DNA from: Steinernema hermaphroditum
Taxonomy: Eukaryota; Nematoda; Chromadorea; Rhabditida; Steinernematidae
Direction: 5' to 3'
Assembly: GCA_030435675.1 (NCBI GenBank)
Contig: CM059621.1
Coordinates: 6,944,001 to 7,008,000, forward strand
DNA length: 64,000 nucleotides
Numbering within the stretch: the stretch's first letter is position 1; each line of letters starts with the position of its first letter. This document shows positions 1 through 11,759 of the stretch, in pieces. Both the position numbers and the translations under genes were made by a program. The notes under the pieces were generated by a model that was given only the letters and a program-made list of their open reading frames with translations, was not told the DNA's origin and searched no databases.

Positions 1-1
1 G

Positions 2-509
2 CTCGGCTACCTCTACTTCAAGGACCGTCGGGGAGATACGTTCCGTTGGAAGGGAGAAAACGTGAGCACCACGGAGGTGGAGCGCATCCTCCAGCCCGTG
101 ATGAGTGTCGAGGACGCCACCGTATACGGAGTCGAGATTCCCGGTGAGAACCACCCACTTCTGAGCTGTAAGCAACGCCCTCATTCCAGGAACTGAGGGC
201 CGCGCCGGTATGGCCGGAGTGGTGCTCAAAGAAGCTGTGGACGTGGACCAGTTCCTCGAGGAGATCGCCAAACGTCTCTTGGACAACTTGGCCGCCTATG
301 CTATCCCCTGTTTCGTGCGTATTTGCAAAGAAGTCGACCGGACGGGTACCTTCAAGCTGAAGAAGACGAACCTCCAGAAGGAGGGCTACGACCTCTCCCG
401 GTGCCACGGCGACCGTATCTTCTTCTGGGTGGGCCCCGAGCGACGCTACGCCGAGTTGGACGCCGAGATGGAGGAGAAGATCAAGACCAGCCGCTACAAC
501 AAGTTTTAG
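2..509 (+). CDS. Fatty-acid transport protein (FATP/SLC27), 3' end only
   Basis: Last two exons (2-143 and 190-509) of a long-chain fatty-acid transporter and very-long-chain acyl-CoA synthetase; the 5' part lies outside the window. The first exon carries the FATP core [17 protein letters not shown]; the second begins [10 protein letters not shown] and ends SRYNKF before TAG. The 46-base intron joins in phase 1. These enzymes activate fatty acids to acyl-CoA at membranes during uptake. A complete paralogue lies on the other strand at 13347-16175 and matches residue for residue in many places. The second exon holds the sequence that the paralogue splits over its last two or three exons, so intron positions have changed between the two copies. 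Confidence 0.93.
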
Positions 510-2539
510 GCTCTCTTCTCTGTATATACGTGTCTTTGAAGACGTTCCATTCACTTAGACGCATTCCCAAACTGCGATGTTCTGCCTTCGGGTATCTCAA
601 AGATTCACAAACTTTTATTGGCATTTATGCTGATTCCACTTGCTCAACTCCGTCCGGATGCCGTACAATGAATACATGTAATAAATATACGAACGATATT
701 TGATCGATGGCACTTGATTCTTTGGGTGCAGAAAAGATCAAAGGCAACGTCTTCCTCGTGGGCTACAGTGTAAAGTATCAGAAGAGGAAAGGTATTTGGT
801 CACCTGAGCAATCTCATTAAAACAAAGCGGAATTGACCCTGGGAAACTCGTTGGCGAATCGAAGATCTTTAACCTTCGATCGAGGATAAAAAAACGGAGA
901 TGCAATGATTAGCAAACGCTAATTTCGGACAGGCCTGGAACACCGTAGTTTCAACGTTTTGCCAAGAAAGCCGTCACCATCTATTCAAGCGGAAGCTGAC
1001 TTTTCATTCCGACATTCGTTTTGGGCATTTATGCGGAGTCCGAGAAGAGGAGAGAATTTCATCTGTCGGTTTTATTTTCGTTTTTCTCTATCTTTCTAGG
1101 CTCCCTCACACATATCACACCACTCAGAAAGCGTATGGCTGGTTTTTCTACATGGTTTTTTTCTGGAAGCTTTCTTCGTTTCTTTTCTTCTAAAGTGCTC
1201 TTTCTGATGACCACAATACCACATAACGATTCCATATAAAGCGCAAGAAGTTAGGCGTTCCTGAGATTCCCAAATGATTCTGTGGAAAGAATCAAAGGGT
1301 CAGATAGAACAGGTTCCAGTACAAAGAGATCGCCGGTGCAATTCACGGAAAGGAATGTGAACGGGGAGTGGAGGCGCTACGGGTAATTCGTTTTTCTATT
1401 GAGTGCATTTGTTACGGAAATAACAGAACCAGTTCGGGCATTCGAGTTCGAGTGCGTCTGAATTGGAAAGAGAAAGAGAGCAGACTGGTATTGAAACGTA
1501 GGTTACATGAAAAGTAACGGCATGGAGGCACGACCGATCTACCTCCGAATCTCTCTGAAGGTGACGCATCTGTCAGACTGTCGCACTTCTCAGATCTCGT
1601 AAGATAGCCGTCACCGTTTCCTGTTCACATTAAAACGGTGACGGCGCCGGCGTCAGGGACGGCAATGATGGCCCAATGTGAACATCTTGGACGTCGTCGT
1701 GCGTAGATCTATTTGTAGATCAAGCATATTTATCTAGAAGAAACGGAAATTTTGGCAACACCAACGTCTTCGACTTGGTCAGGCCACTCGCCCAGAATCT
1801 AGGTTCCTGTTTACATTAGAAGTGCTACAGTCTTGTTGAAATATCGCAGTATGCTGTTCAAAATAACAGCGATTCCCAAACAGAGATCGGAAAACAATCC
1901 AAAGATTGATTCTTGCTCCGGGCTCGTTTTGAGGTTGCGACGGCAGAGATCGCAATTTCCGAATGGTTCGCTTGATAGCAGAGAATGAAAAAGGTCGCAG
2001 AGAACGGGTTCCACCACAATGGTTTTTTCGGGTGCAAATCGCGGAAGCAAACCTGAATGGACGCGTCAAGAGAGATTAGTTTTTCCGGGTTGAGTGTAAG
2101 GAGTTGTGAAACGGACATGACGGAGTGGAAAGGAGCAGAACTGAAGAAACGTTACGTCATCACGATTGAAATGAACATTCTCAAGGACTACTCACGCCTG
2201 TCAACGCAATCCTTATTGGGCTAACTTCTGATCGGATGGTAGAAAATGCATTCTTTTTGTACTTTTCGGGATCCGACGATAGGCTTCCTTTCGATAATCG
2301 AAGACCTTCGAAGCGCACTCATATCACAGAGAGCAATTGTAAGCAAACCAAGTGGGCAAAAATTGAATTCATCCATTTTTTGGAGTCCAAGGATAGGATG
2401 GGCGTGGTAGAAGGGGACACTGTATTCACCATTCGAATGATCTCATATCGATTCCGTTTGTGCAAGGAGGTCGTGTTGTGTACCGTATCTTATCTAGCCG
2501 GTTCAAATGAGGGCTCGAGCAGGGCCGCAATATGCCACA
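510..2539. other. Non-coding stretch, no supported gene
   Basis: No open frame here shows a recognisable domain, splice-linked coding or family match. Only one structured piece stands out: about 1606-1690 is GC-rich and self-complementary (CGGTGACGGCGCCGGCG) and resembles the arms of the small inverted-repeat element at 30629-30826, so it is probably an old fragment of that family. Confidence 0.5.
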
Positions 2540-2881
2540 GCCACTAGTTAATTAACCACCAATCAAGAACACAATTCAAAAAGTCGGTACGTGACAACTG
2601 GCCATCTGCGGAATATACTGGAACTGCGCCAGCTACCACTTAGAGCACATCGCTTGATTCTAGTTCAATCTACGCGTACTTTGAAGACAAATTCATAGTT
2701 GAGTAATGAATATACACAAAAGTCAAGCCATATCTGCAGTCCTCGAAGCTTAGCTTAGATATCGTGCAGAATGTTCCTGGCGGCGAGTTTGCGGCGGCGA
2801 GGTACACATACGAAATGAGCAAAACACAGAGAGGTGGGATGGGAGATGACGGCTGCATGTTTAGCGGATCCTCAATGATCC

Positions 2882-3506
2882 TCAATTCTTTTCTTCAGAT
2901 GTATGCACTTCTTTAGAATACTTTCTGGGTAGCTCCTCGGTGTCTACCGTCTCGAGAATCTCAAAGGCTACTCCCTTTCCGTCAGGGAAATAGGATCGTG
3001 TTAAATTCACCCAACCGCTCTTGGTTTCTAGGAAATCTAGTGTCAAATCCGCGGTTCTTCTGTTGCACTTGTAAAAGAGGACCATCTCTCGCTGTGGTTG
3101 GAGCAGAAGGGGCAGAATGGCAGTGATGTACGAGGGCGATCACATCAACATTCAAACTGCTGTTCCAATCACGTAAATCAAAGCGCTGAGCATATGATTG
3201 ACGACGTTTCATTGCATCCAGAACCAATGAGTTGCAACGGAAGTCCTTACAAAGACGGAAGTTAATGCGGAAACTAAACTTAGGTATGCTCTGTTCCATC
3301 TCATTGTTGGCGAGATAGTTCCGAGGAACTCCTGTGCTGTCATAGTACTCGTGTTTTTCCTTCGAGATGATACGAGATGATACCGAATTCACCGAATGTC
3401 CCTTCCAATTTTGCGATTGTAGGACAACAATCGAGATCCATTTCATTTTTTCATCGAAAACAGTTTCAACGATGGCTCTGTAGAGGCTTCGAAATCCCGA
3501 ACCCAA
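2882..3506 (-). pseudogene. FTH-like family member, broken copy A
   Basis: Decayed copy of a six-member family in this window (others at 26840, 29307, 34016, 50390 and 51487). The N-terminal start is altered and a block in the middle is deleted: the piece ending DVIAL is fused out of frame to the piece around the QPQR motif. The C-terminal part from FYKCNRRTADLTLDFL to the end remains open. The 3' flank (about 2540-2880) matches the 3' flank of the intact copy at 26840-27568, including the stretch AGAGAGGTGGGATGGGAGAT, so A and B come from one duplication. Function unknown; the family resembles nematode F-box-associated/FTH-type expansions only in its lineage-specific look. Confidence 0.75.
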
Positions 3507-3879
3507 TGGACAATGGACAGATTTCGGAGTGAATTACGGTTTACGATGAGACTTTGTACCTGTCCCTCTGAATGACTCGGATGAAAGAAACCATTTTCGG
3601 AGCTAACAAATAGTAGATCTATGAAAGGAATTTAGCGCGCAATCTGAAATTACTAGGTAGAATCTTAAGCAGTAAGAGAAACAAGCCGACCTCGACCGTA
3701 TTCATAAAAAGCTCGCTAAGCTCGTGTACCCGACCGAAACACAGCAATCCATTAGTGTGCTCTACCTCAGTTTAGTCAAAGTTTTAATCTAAATCTGAAA
3801 GTTCATCGTTTACGGATATATTTATTTTTGTTTAGAAGTACTTAAATATAACATTTAGTGACCGGATGAACCGACGACC

Positions 3880-4464
3880 TTACTCCCTCCGGCGACACTG
3901 CCAGTAGGGGATGCATCCTCCGTCGACGTTGGACCTGACGTAGCCCTGGTCGGCCGGACAGTAGCACCCCGGTTTGCGGCACTCGGCGGTGCACGCGGGG
4001 TTCGGACGGAGACACGTTCCCTCGCAGGAGCCACACTTCCTGAACACCGTGTTCTCGGGGCACTCCGGCTCGGGCGTTTCTAGAAGTGCTCATGAGAGAC
4101 ATCTCCGGGGGAGAGGGGTACCCTTCTTGGGACAGTCCTTGACCTTGATGCACGGACTCAGGGGACTCAGCTTCCCATTCCGGACGAATCCCTTGTCCAC
4201 GCGGCACCGACATCCCGGGATGAGGTGGAAGAGCGTCGAGATCCAGTCGCACTCGGGGTTAGGGTTGTTGCAGGTTCCCTCGCACTTCCCGAGGCCCATG
4301 TACTCCTCGTTGGAGGGGCAATCTAGGAAAGAGTGCTCTAGGGAAGCTCTGGGATTCGCCGACTTACCGACTGCCAGAGAGAGGACAACTGTCGAGAAGA
4401 GCAGAATCTAAAGAAGGGAGGGTCAAGATGCAGGAAGGGATGTTACCATTTGAAGAAGGGCCAT
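3880..4464 (-). CDS. Secreted protein with two TIL (trypsin-inhibitor-like) domains
   Basis: Four exons read on the minus strand: 4447-4464, 4368-4407, 4122-4322 and 3880-4079, joined by introns of 39-45 bases in consistent phase. The product is about 152 residues: a hydrophobic signal peptide (ILLFSTVVLSLAV) followed by two cysteine-rich modules of about ten cysteines each, the TIL pattern. The second module reads CPENTVFRKCGSCEGTC and ends YWQCRRRE. TIL proteins are secreted serine-protease inhibitors, common in nematodes. Loop residues are not diagnostic enough to name the target protease. The protein ends cleanly, with TAA at 3880-3882. Confidence 0.9.
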
Positions 4465-5283
4465 TTTGGAGGCACTTGGAGTGGGATGGTTGACAAGAAG
4501 CCGATGAGAGGGAGAGATGTTCTCGCCTTTTATATTGTGCCTTGTTGACGTTCCAACTCAAAGTGGAAGTGAAAGCATAGAGAGATTTGGATTAACAAAA
4601 CGTGTTTGAAAGATCGGAAGTCTTGTGGCTCTTTTGGTCCTGACTAGATTAACTTGTTTTCGACTCGTGCTAAGGGTAAGCGCTCACTGTACTCTGCTTC
4701 TTGTGGCTCTGAAATAGTCACCAACAGACGTACTGTATGGTTTTGTTGACTGAATGTGTATGTTAATTGATGCGGACTTAAAGCTGCACCAAACAAATCC
4801 GCCAAAATAGGAAGAAATCAAATAACAAAAAGTCAACAAGTTAAACAGTGTTCCACAAAGCAAAGTACCTTCGGGAAACAGGCAGGATTTCTATCTCATA
4901 CCACGGCTTCGGAGATCGTCCTTAGGTTGGGGCTTAAGCCCATTGATGTGCGAGTCCTATAGTTCTTTTCGCAAGAATTATAGTTCAGAATACATACAAA
5001 CTATTCGTCTGTTTCCCAACCTCACATCTTTTGCACAGCTTAAGACTAGTCGGTAATATTCTATTTCAATAGACGGATGATGAATTATTACAATTTTGGC
5101 GTTTCTTCATTTTTATTTCATTTGTCAATTTTGTCCAGGCACCGTTTTCATATCCATTTTCACACCAATAAGTAATTTTCCAGGACTCTTGATCTCACTA
5201 CTACTGTTCAGAGCTCGATTTGAATGCGACTAAAATAGAACCATTGAGCGAACCACAATAAAGAGGGACAACGAACGGAAGAC

Positions 5284-5428
5284 GACGATGAGCATCTGCG
5301 ACTTTCCGTTGAGGAGGGACTTGATGACCTGCTTGTATCCGAGGGTGTACTTGCTGCTCTTCACCACCATGGAGAGGCGGGCGTTGATGTTCTCGTTCGT
5401 CTTCTTCGACTTCTTGTTGGCCACAAAC
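5284..5428 (-). pseudogene. rpl-30: Ribosomal protein L30 (eL30) fragment
   Basis: A single exon-sized piece encodes the N-terminal third of 60S protein L30: KKTNENINARLSMVV, then KYTLGYKQVIKSLLNGKSQM. It is preceded by an acceptor-like CTTAG at its 5' edge, so it copies a genomic exon rather than an mRNA. No ATG is in frame, and after LIVV the frame runs into unrelated sequence and stops; the rest of L30 is not found nearby. It sits just downstream of the rhomboid gene. Judged a dead fragment of a duplicated gene. Confidence 0.8.
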
Positions 5429-5596
5429 CTAAGAGGGGAGATTTATAACAATACAGGAAGGACTGCTCAAGAAAGCGCTCCTCCCTAAACAGTGTAGAAA
5501 TTTTTTATTGTATAGTGTAATATTTGCCCACTGAAAGAGCTGGAAAACATGGACATGCTAGTACTTTCTATGTTATACCTGCTCTCTCCCCTTTCT

Positions 5597-5725
5597 GTGT
5601 CCGTCTGCTAGACAAACTATTCATTTTTTCGGCAGATCGGTGTTAAATCGATTGCTTTTCCATCGTTTAACACCGAATCCTACGACACAAATGAATTGTC
5701 TGCAGTGTTTGTCTGCTAGACGGAA
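5597..5725. repeat. Foldback (inverted-repeat) element
   Basis: The outer ends are inverted copies (TCCGTCTGCTAGACAAAC at the left; the reverse of TTTGTCTGCTAGACGGA at the right). The centre contains a hairpin, CGGTGTTAAATCGAT facing ATCGTTTAACACCG with a short loop. The piece TCTGCAGTGTTTGTCTG recurs at about 49570, so this is a dispersed family. The right arm overlaps the last codons and stop of the rhomboid gene. Confidence 0.65.
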
Positions 5726-7388
5726 CGAATCACTTGCAGCGTTTTTCTGGCGGACAGACACCGAAAGGAGAAAGAAGTCATCTTAGTCTGGTCTCGCAGA
5801 CACTTTTCTTCGTTGTCTCTACGATCTGAACGTTTCAGGCATGGGAATAAGGCAAGCCCGCAGAAATAGTAACTGAATGTTATATCAACCATCGCCCTTT
5901 CGAACAAAGATCAAATGAACCTGCCTTGTCCAGATTCCGAACGACGATGACAAAAAACAGGCCAGATATGGCGCCTCCGAGGTGCGCGGAGTGGGCCGTC
6001 TCGTTCCTCTGCTTATTGTCACTCTGGTTGGACATGAAAAAGGTCGCGACCTCTAAGACCAGCAACAAAAGGAGAATCGCTCCGTAGGCGTAGAACGCTA
6101 TCTTCTTCGCATCCAAAGGAAACGGCCTTCTCTAAAGGATATGTCTCTATATCTAAAGGATACAGTCTTAACTAACCAGAAAGCTTTGTACGATGCCGAA
6201 TGTAACCAGTCCGTAGACAATCCCCGATGCACCGGCAACAAGGCTGGCACCTTCGAAAACCATGTGCGAAAAGCGAAAGAAAATGCCACCTGAAAAGAAG
6301 GTGTCTTTTTTGTGTTTCGGATGGACAAACCTCCGCCAGCAGAGATGCCCATTAAGAGCACAAGTGTAAGCCTGCCGTAGGAGACCTCTGTGACCCAACC
6401 GGTGACAAAGAGAACCGCAACGTTAGCATACAGATGGCTTTCACTAAATATTTCTCCTTAATGCGTGATCTGTGTAAGTTGGTATCACCTGTTGTGCACC
6501 AAAGCGTATGTGAATAGCTGATAGTATTCTGTGTCGACCGCATCCAACACAAGCATATCCGATGGAAACTGGTCATCTCGATGGATTGCAAACAGCAGAA
6601 GTACGAAATGCGCGGTGATGATGGGGCTGTACTGCAGGATGCAGCCGATGCTGATCTTCCAAATCTCTTTGAGAGCAGTATATGGAGTATCGTTCTGCAG
6701 AAGGACAATTGTATTGTGATGACTATGTATAGCCATAAAACATACAATGGTGTTAATAAGGCTTGTTCCAAACATGGCTGATTCCGTACGTTGCGGATGT
6801 TCATCGTCGTCTGTGAGCTGAATGGCGCACGCAATGTTCTGAAAGCATAAAGCGAACGATTTCCTCGCTCTAGTTGAGAATATTTCATACAATATCATAA
6901 AAACAGACGTTTTTAATTCCTGAACTCAAGGCAACATGGTCCACAAAGGACGTTTAGACAGAGGTCCAATGTGCGACTTTTACTTAGAGAATCTACCCAG
7001 TTACCCAGTGCTTTCGTAAGTCTTAGTGCATGTAGTCATTTTTGCTGAAGTACGTAGCCGCGCCAGCGCGCCTCTTTTGGTGTGCTGATTGCGAGTCTTA
7101 TCAGAAGATGCACTTTTTTGGAAATTTAAGATGTTAGAAGATATTATCATACTAAGCTTCTACACCTTTTTGGACACACAAAAAGAAAACATGTTTAAAA
7201 AATGCAGTATGATTTTTTGGTCGGTTTTAGAGAGGCGAGCTGGAAAGCAAACATACATCCGAATGATGAATGGTGCGTTCTTGACGATCTTCTTGATCCA
7301 TCTAGGCAGGCAATGTTCAGAGTCGTATGAGGATAGCACAACTTACGAGGTAGAGATCCTCGTCAGGTATGTCGATCTTAACAGGCAT
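5716..7388 (-). CDS. Rhomboid-family intramembrane protease
   Basis: Seven exons fit in phase: 7347-7388, 7257-7301, 6489-6838, 6331-6443, 6177-6289, 5921-6131 and 5716-5825 (about 327 residues). The conserved core carries the rhomboid signatures: HLYANV in an early membrane helix, GASGIVYG with the catalytic serine, and HSAHLGGA with the catalytic histidine. Between them are several hydrophobic helices such as YGAILLLLLVLEVATFF. Rhomboids cut transmembrane substrates within the membrane. The two 5' exons (start MPVKIDIPDEDLYL) are supported by splice sites and phase only and could be wrong; the core from 6838 down is firm. The last codons and the TAG fall in the right arm of the foldback repeat, so the C-terminal tail looks recently acquired. 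Confidence 0.82.
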
Positions 7389-9582
7389 GCCGTCTAAACA
7401 AAACGAAACGCAACTTTTCGAAGGAACCGTCTCTAACGGACGCCGAGGGCAGCTACTGATAAGGAGTGGCGGCTGCCACGAGCCGGGCCGAAGTGTAGAA
7501 TACAACACATGCATTGATGAAGGGAGAGTAAGAAAATTAACAGATATTGACTGTTACAACCAGGCTACCCATAAAACTGTCTTCTGTATCTTCCGTTCCC
7601 GCTTCACCTCTTCAATCCTAAGCGTCGGTAGCGTGCCCCGAACTCTACAAAAGAGGACCGCACCACCGTATCCCAATAAAGCATCGACCGTCTCTCCTTA
7701 GGGGTACGCATTGGGATGGAGGGTGGAACCCGGGACCAGAAACGACACATTCGATGATCCGATATCTTGAAGAGTGTTCAAAACGCATTCAGAAGTTAGA
7801 GCATGAGATATATGCTAGGGAACGTCTACTGATGTTCTCAATCCTGAATGGTACTGGAAACATACCGTAAACACAAGTAATGATCTCTTTAATTCGTCTC
7901 TCATGATTGATACAAGGAGGTCAAACCACCAAATGTTCTTCTTTTTTTCGTACATCTGTGTGCCCAGTGATCGGTCGGGTCGTCCACCGCTCTCTCTGAA
8001 GTTCGCTGGATGAGTTGAAGGAGCGGTCGTTCTTGGCCGTCGCTATTGGTGATCGCCCCGGCTTCAAGAAGGCCTCGAACACGCGGGGAGAGGTGTCACC
8101 AAGAGCCGTGAACTTTGTGATTCTTATCAGTGAACCGTTTTTGTTGCATCAATCATTCTGTTTGCTGTCCAGATAAGTGCACTTCGAACATACCCCACTC
8201 CCTAACACGATAAAGAGAAAGTGTTCGTTGTGTTATCTTATCAGGACCACCTTTGTTTCTTAACAGTCTACCTTCCTGAACTCTACAGTTATCACTTTTC
8301 GTATAATGTAAATCGATGCTTTGCGGAACTCTACCTGTCACACGGGTCTTCAACTTTATCCACAAAACATCGTTACAGTGTCAGTTGAATAGAACTCAAA
8401 CGCGATCTTCTCTCGTCTTAGTTGTGGTGCCTTCGAAGGCGCCGAATGATAAGAAAATACGGGCGCGTAATGTGAAGGGCGACGCTCTTCGTGCCGATGT
8501 GTACGGTATCCAAGGCTAAAACGTCTTCCGCGATGGTCAGATAATCGATAGGGCCGTCGACGGTCCTCGTCGCCGGCAACTCGATCGGACGCTCGGCGAA
8601 CGCTCTCCTCAGATTCGCCGGCGATCCTTAACTGACAAACGATGATGGCCCCTCGGACGAAGCGACGGCGCAGTTGGGACTTGCTGAGCGAGCGACGGTG
8701 GAACGGTCGCCTCGCTTCCCTATCCTTACTTTGGGGGTGATGATCTCCTTCGTCGCTAGCGCTGTTTTCCTCCTTTGATGGCAGCGATTGTCGGCTCTCG
8801 CTGCTCGTCGTCCTTCCTGAGCGGCTCAATCCTTGTTGTCAGAGACAAGGAGCGAGCCGCTCCACGGTCCTCCCCGCCGGGAGTATCGAACTTCGAAATC
8901 TGGTTGCGTGGGTGTGCCACGGGGAGGAATGGTGATAATGTCTCTTCCCCTTCGTAGGGCCGACACGTCATCTTGCTTAGAGTGACTTCGCCCTTTCTTT
9001 GTACTTCTGTTTTTCGTCTTCTCCTTGGAGACGGTATATATCTTCTTGTCTACTTGCTCTCTGTTCCATTTGACTACATTAACTGAAACGCCAAGGGTCC
9101 CGTCGGCTCGGACAAGGCCATCAGCGTTCTTATCTTCCCTCCTGACTACAGTAGGTGCGACTTTGGTACGGGAAGTGAATTTGGCTTTTAGAGTGGTGGA
9201 GCGCCCGAAAAGTGGAGGCGCCTACTTGTGCTCCTACAGGCTTTGAAGTCGACTAATTTTTGTCATTCTTTCATTCATTCTACTACACCGTTCTCTAATA
9301 AAAACATGTCTGAACCTACCGAGCTCATGCTCAGAGGAGACCTAACAACATGTCGATCGCAACGTTACTGATCTGCTTGACGGACAAATACGGTAGATAA
9401 GCTCGTACAACTAGGCTGCTGCCCTCCGTCTAGTCTCACGTCTCACTTCCGTCTAGACAGCTGCTCTTCCAGACAGTTGGTCGTGGGATACGCCCGCGGC
9501 CAGTCGACAATTTGACTCGCTGCGAAGCGGTTGATCCGGCGCTCTAGAGCTTCTTCTTCTCGGGACGACGTCGACGACAGCA
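7389..9582. other. Intergenic stretch with unassigned ORFs
   Basis: Upstream of both the rhomboid (-) and the kinase (+). A minus-strand ORF at 8356-8829 (157 codons, Arg/Ser-rich) and another at 8756-8971 could be exons of one gene, but they match no family I know and their opposite strand is also open, so neither is called. A plus-strand polyadenylation-like AATAAA lies near 9299. About 9420-9480 contains several copies of the dispersed TCTAGACAG repeat motif. Confidence 0.4.
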
Positions 9583-10921
9583 ATGACCGGACTCCGGCAG
9601 GGTGCACACACCGACTTGGACGTGTGGCATGGCATGCTTCCCAACGAGGACACCGCCGCCCTCCTCAAGAAGGACGGTGACTTTCTGCTTCGTGGCGTCG
9701 AGGTTGACGACGTCGTCAACATATTCATCAGCATACGCTGGGGTCGAACGGTAGGTGGCGAGCGAGGTGACCACGTCAGGTCTTTCGTCTTTCATTCCTT
9801 TCGAAATTTTCCTATTGAACTGATCGGGCGAATAATCTCGATTTGTGCTGAAACATGATTCGTTCTAGCCTTTGTTTGTTTCAGATTCTGAATGCAGCGA
9901 TCGCGCAGTGTCCGAGCGGCGGTTTTGACTTCCAGGGGAGCTACTTCGAGACAGTGCGGGACGTCGTCGACTTCTACCAAGTTCGGAAGCGCCCTCTTAG
10001 CATCAGTGGTCAAGCCGCAACACTGGATACGCCGATCCGGCGGAAACCATGGGAACTTCGGCATCGAATGGTGAAGCTCGGCAAGGAGCTAGGATCAGGC
10101 AGCTACGGAACAGTTTACAAAGGAACGCTGACGCTAGACCGACAGAAGCCCATAGAAGTGGCAGTGAAGGCGTTGACGGAGATGAACAACGAGGCGCTGA
10201 ACGCGCTGTGGAAGGAGGCGCGCGTTATGCAGAAGTACGACCATCCCAACGTCGTGAAGCTCTACGGCGTCGCAAACGATTTCACACCGTGCTACTTGGT
10301 GATGGAGTTCGTCGCCGGTGGTTCTGTGGACAGCTACCTGACGAAGAAGAACACGAAGGTCGGAGTGAAATCGCGCGTGCAGATCTTGTTGGATGCAGCG
10401 ATGGGTCTCGAATACATGCACAGCAAAGGAACCATTCACCGCGATGTCGCCGCTCGCAACCTCCTCATCGACAAGGTCGTCAAGGTGTCCGACTTCGGAC
10501 TCGCGCGCCGCACAACCAAGTACAAGATCGATCCGAACAAGCCGATGAATCTGCGATGGCTTGCACCCGAAGTCTACGAGACAGCCGTGGTGAACAAGCA
10601 GACTGACGTCTATGCCTTTGGGGTCACCATGTGGGAGTGCTTCACTGTGCCCTACTCCATTCCCTACGCCGACTGGAAGCCCAACAAGGTGAATCTTTTG
10701 TAGTGTTTGTCGTAATGAAGTTCATGCTGCAGGTCTACGACAAAGTTATCAACAAAGGATACCGCTTAGAGGCGCCCAAACTCATGCCGAAGATGATGAA
10801 TGATCTGATGCGAGAGTGCCTCGGCGAAGAGTCGGAGCGACCCACCTTCAAGTCGATCGTAGTCAACCTCCGGTCCTACTTGACGGCCAAGGCAATACAC
10901 GAAGGAGGAGGACTCATCTGA
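9583..10921 (+). CDS. FES-like cytoplasmic tyrosine kinase (SH2 + kinase)
   Basis: Three exons: 9583-9750, 9885-10688 and 10733-10921, about 386 residues. The phase test selects the GTAGGT donor at 9751 over two nearby alternatives. Residues 1 to about 95 form an SH2 domain (WHGMLPNEDTAALLKKDGDF, then DFYQ). The kinase domain starts near 119 with glycine loop GSGSYGTV (about 127-134), catalytic lysine in EVAVKAL (about 151), HRDVAARN (about 241) and DFGLA (about 259), followed by LRWLAPE. The compact SH2-kinase layout without an F-BAR region is typical of the expanded nematode FES-like group. HRDVAARN replaces the usual HRDLAARN, a mild change; all catalytic residues are present. A shorter relative lies at 39837-41239. 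Confidence 0.93.
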
Positions 10922-11759
10922 TATCCGTTACATGTATATATTATAAACTAATTCTGAATTACATGATGTACCTGTCGGTTACCGAATCTTCTTTTTATCC
11001 CTATTTGTTTTCATGCGATTCAGACCTCTACTGTGGGTTAAAGTGGGTGCGTGAAACTAGGCTGAATGGGTAGAGGATGAAACTTCGGGCACCAGCATCT
11101 GGAGAGATCGACAGACGGCGTCCAATTTCCAATAGCCGCCTCATTTGTTGCCTTGGGTCGCCATTTGCGCGCCACCGATCTGATTGAGCTGCCACGATTC
11201 ACGTTCTTGATCGATGCGTCCATTATTCCAAGCATCAAAAAGCACCCCTTCATCGTGAAATATTCGAGAAGTGTTGCAAGCCAAGAAAGTGCAAAGCAAC
11301 AGATGTCCAAGAATCAAGGATTCAGGTGTTCGTAGGTCCGCAGATATGCATTTTTGATTGCGGCGTCTCTCAACATAGTTGCCAGGTGCAATACGATTTG
11401 AGCGAGATTTCCTAACCGTCTGACAAATGATTTACTGTGAGGAACTGTCATGTAATGTTGAGCTGAAATTTGTAGACAGACCCATGAATCCTCACGTCTG
11501 ACCTGTATAGACAAAAACTGCAGGCAAAGGTAGCCATCTATCAAGCAGACCTGTGTGAAAGCGGTCGGAAGGGGAGAGAAAGAGACTTGTCTGACAGACA
11601 GACACCAGATTTTTGCCGACCCTTGTAACGTTTCTCCATTTTTGTTCAGTTATGTTCAAGTATGTATACCCAATTTAAAGATCAGCTGCCTGCTAAATAA
11701 ATCATAAACGGTCACCGTTGGTTGTCCTTCCCCAATCATTCGCCGATTTCCTCTGAACT
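10922..11759. other. Intergenic, no supported gene
   Basis: Between the kinase and the 7TM receptor, both on the plus strand. Open frames on both strands (for example 11038-11310 minus) have no recognisable content. About 11560-11605 contains TCTGACAGACAGACACC, related to the dispersed TCTAGACAG motif family. Confidence 0.4.

Noticed and set aside
7690..7745. tRNA-like GGGTTCCACCC on the minus strand
   Set aside because: No A box at the right distance and no cloverleaf could be drawn.
8356..8971. Two overlapping minus-strand ORFs rich in Arg and Ser
   Set aside because: No family match, no clear splice junction between them, and the complementary strand is open too; kept only as a region note.
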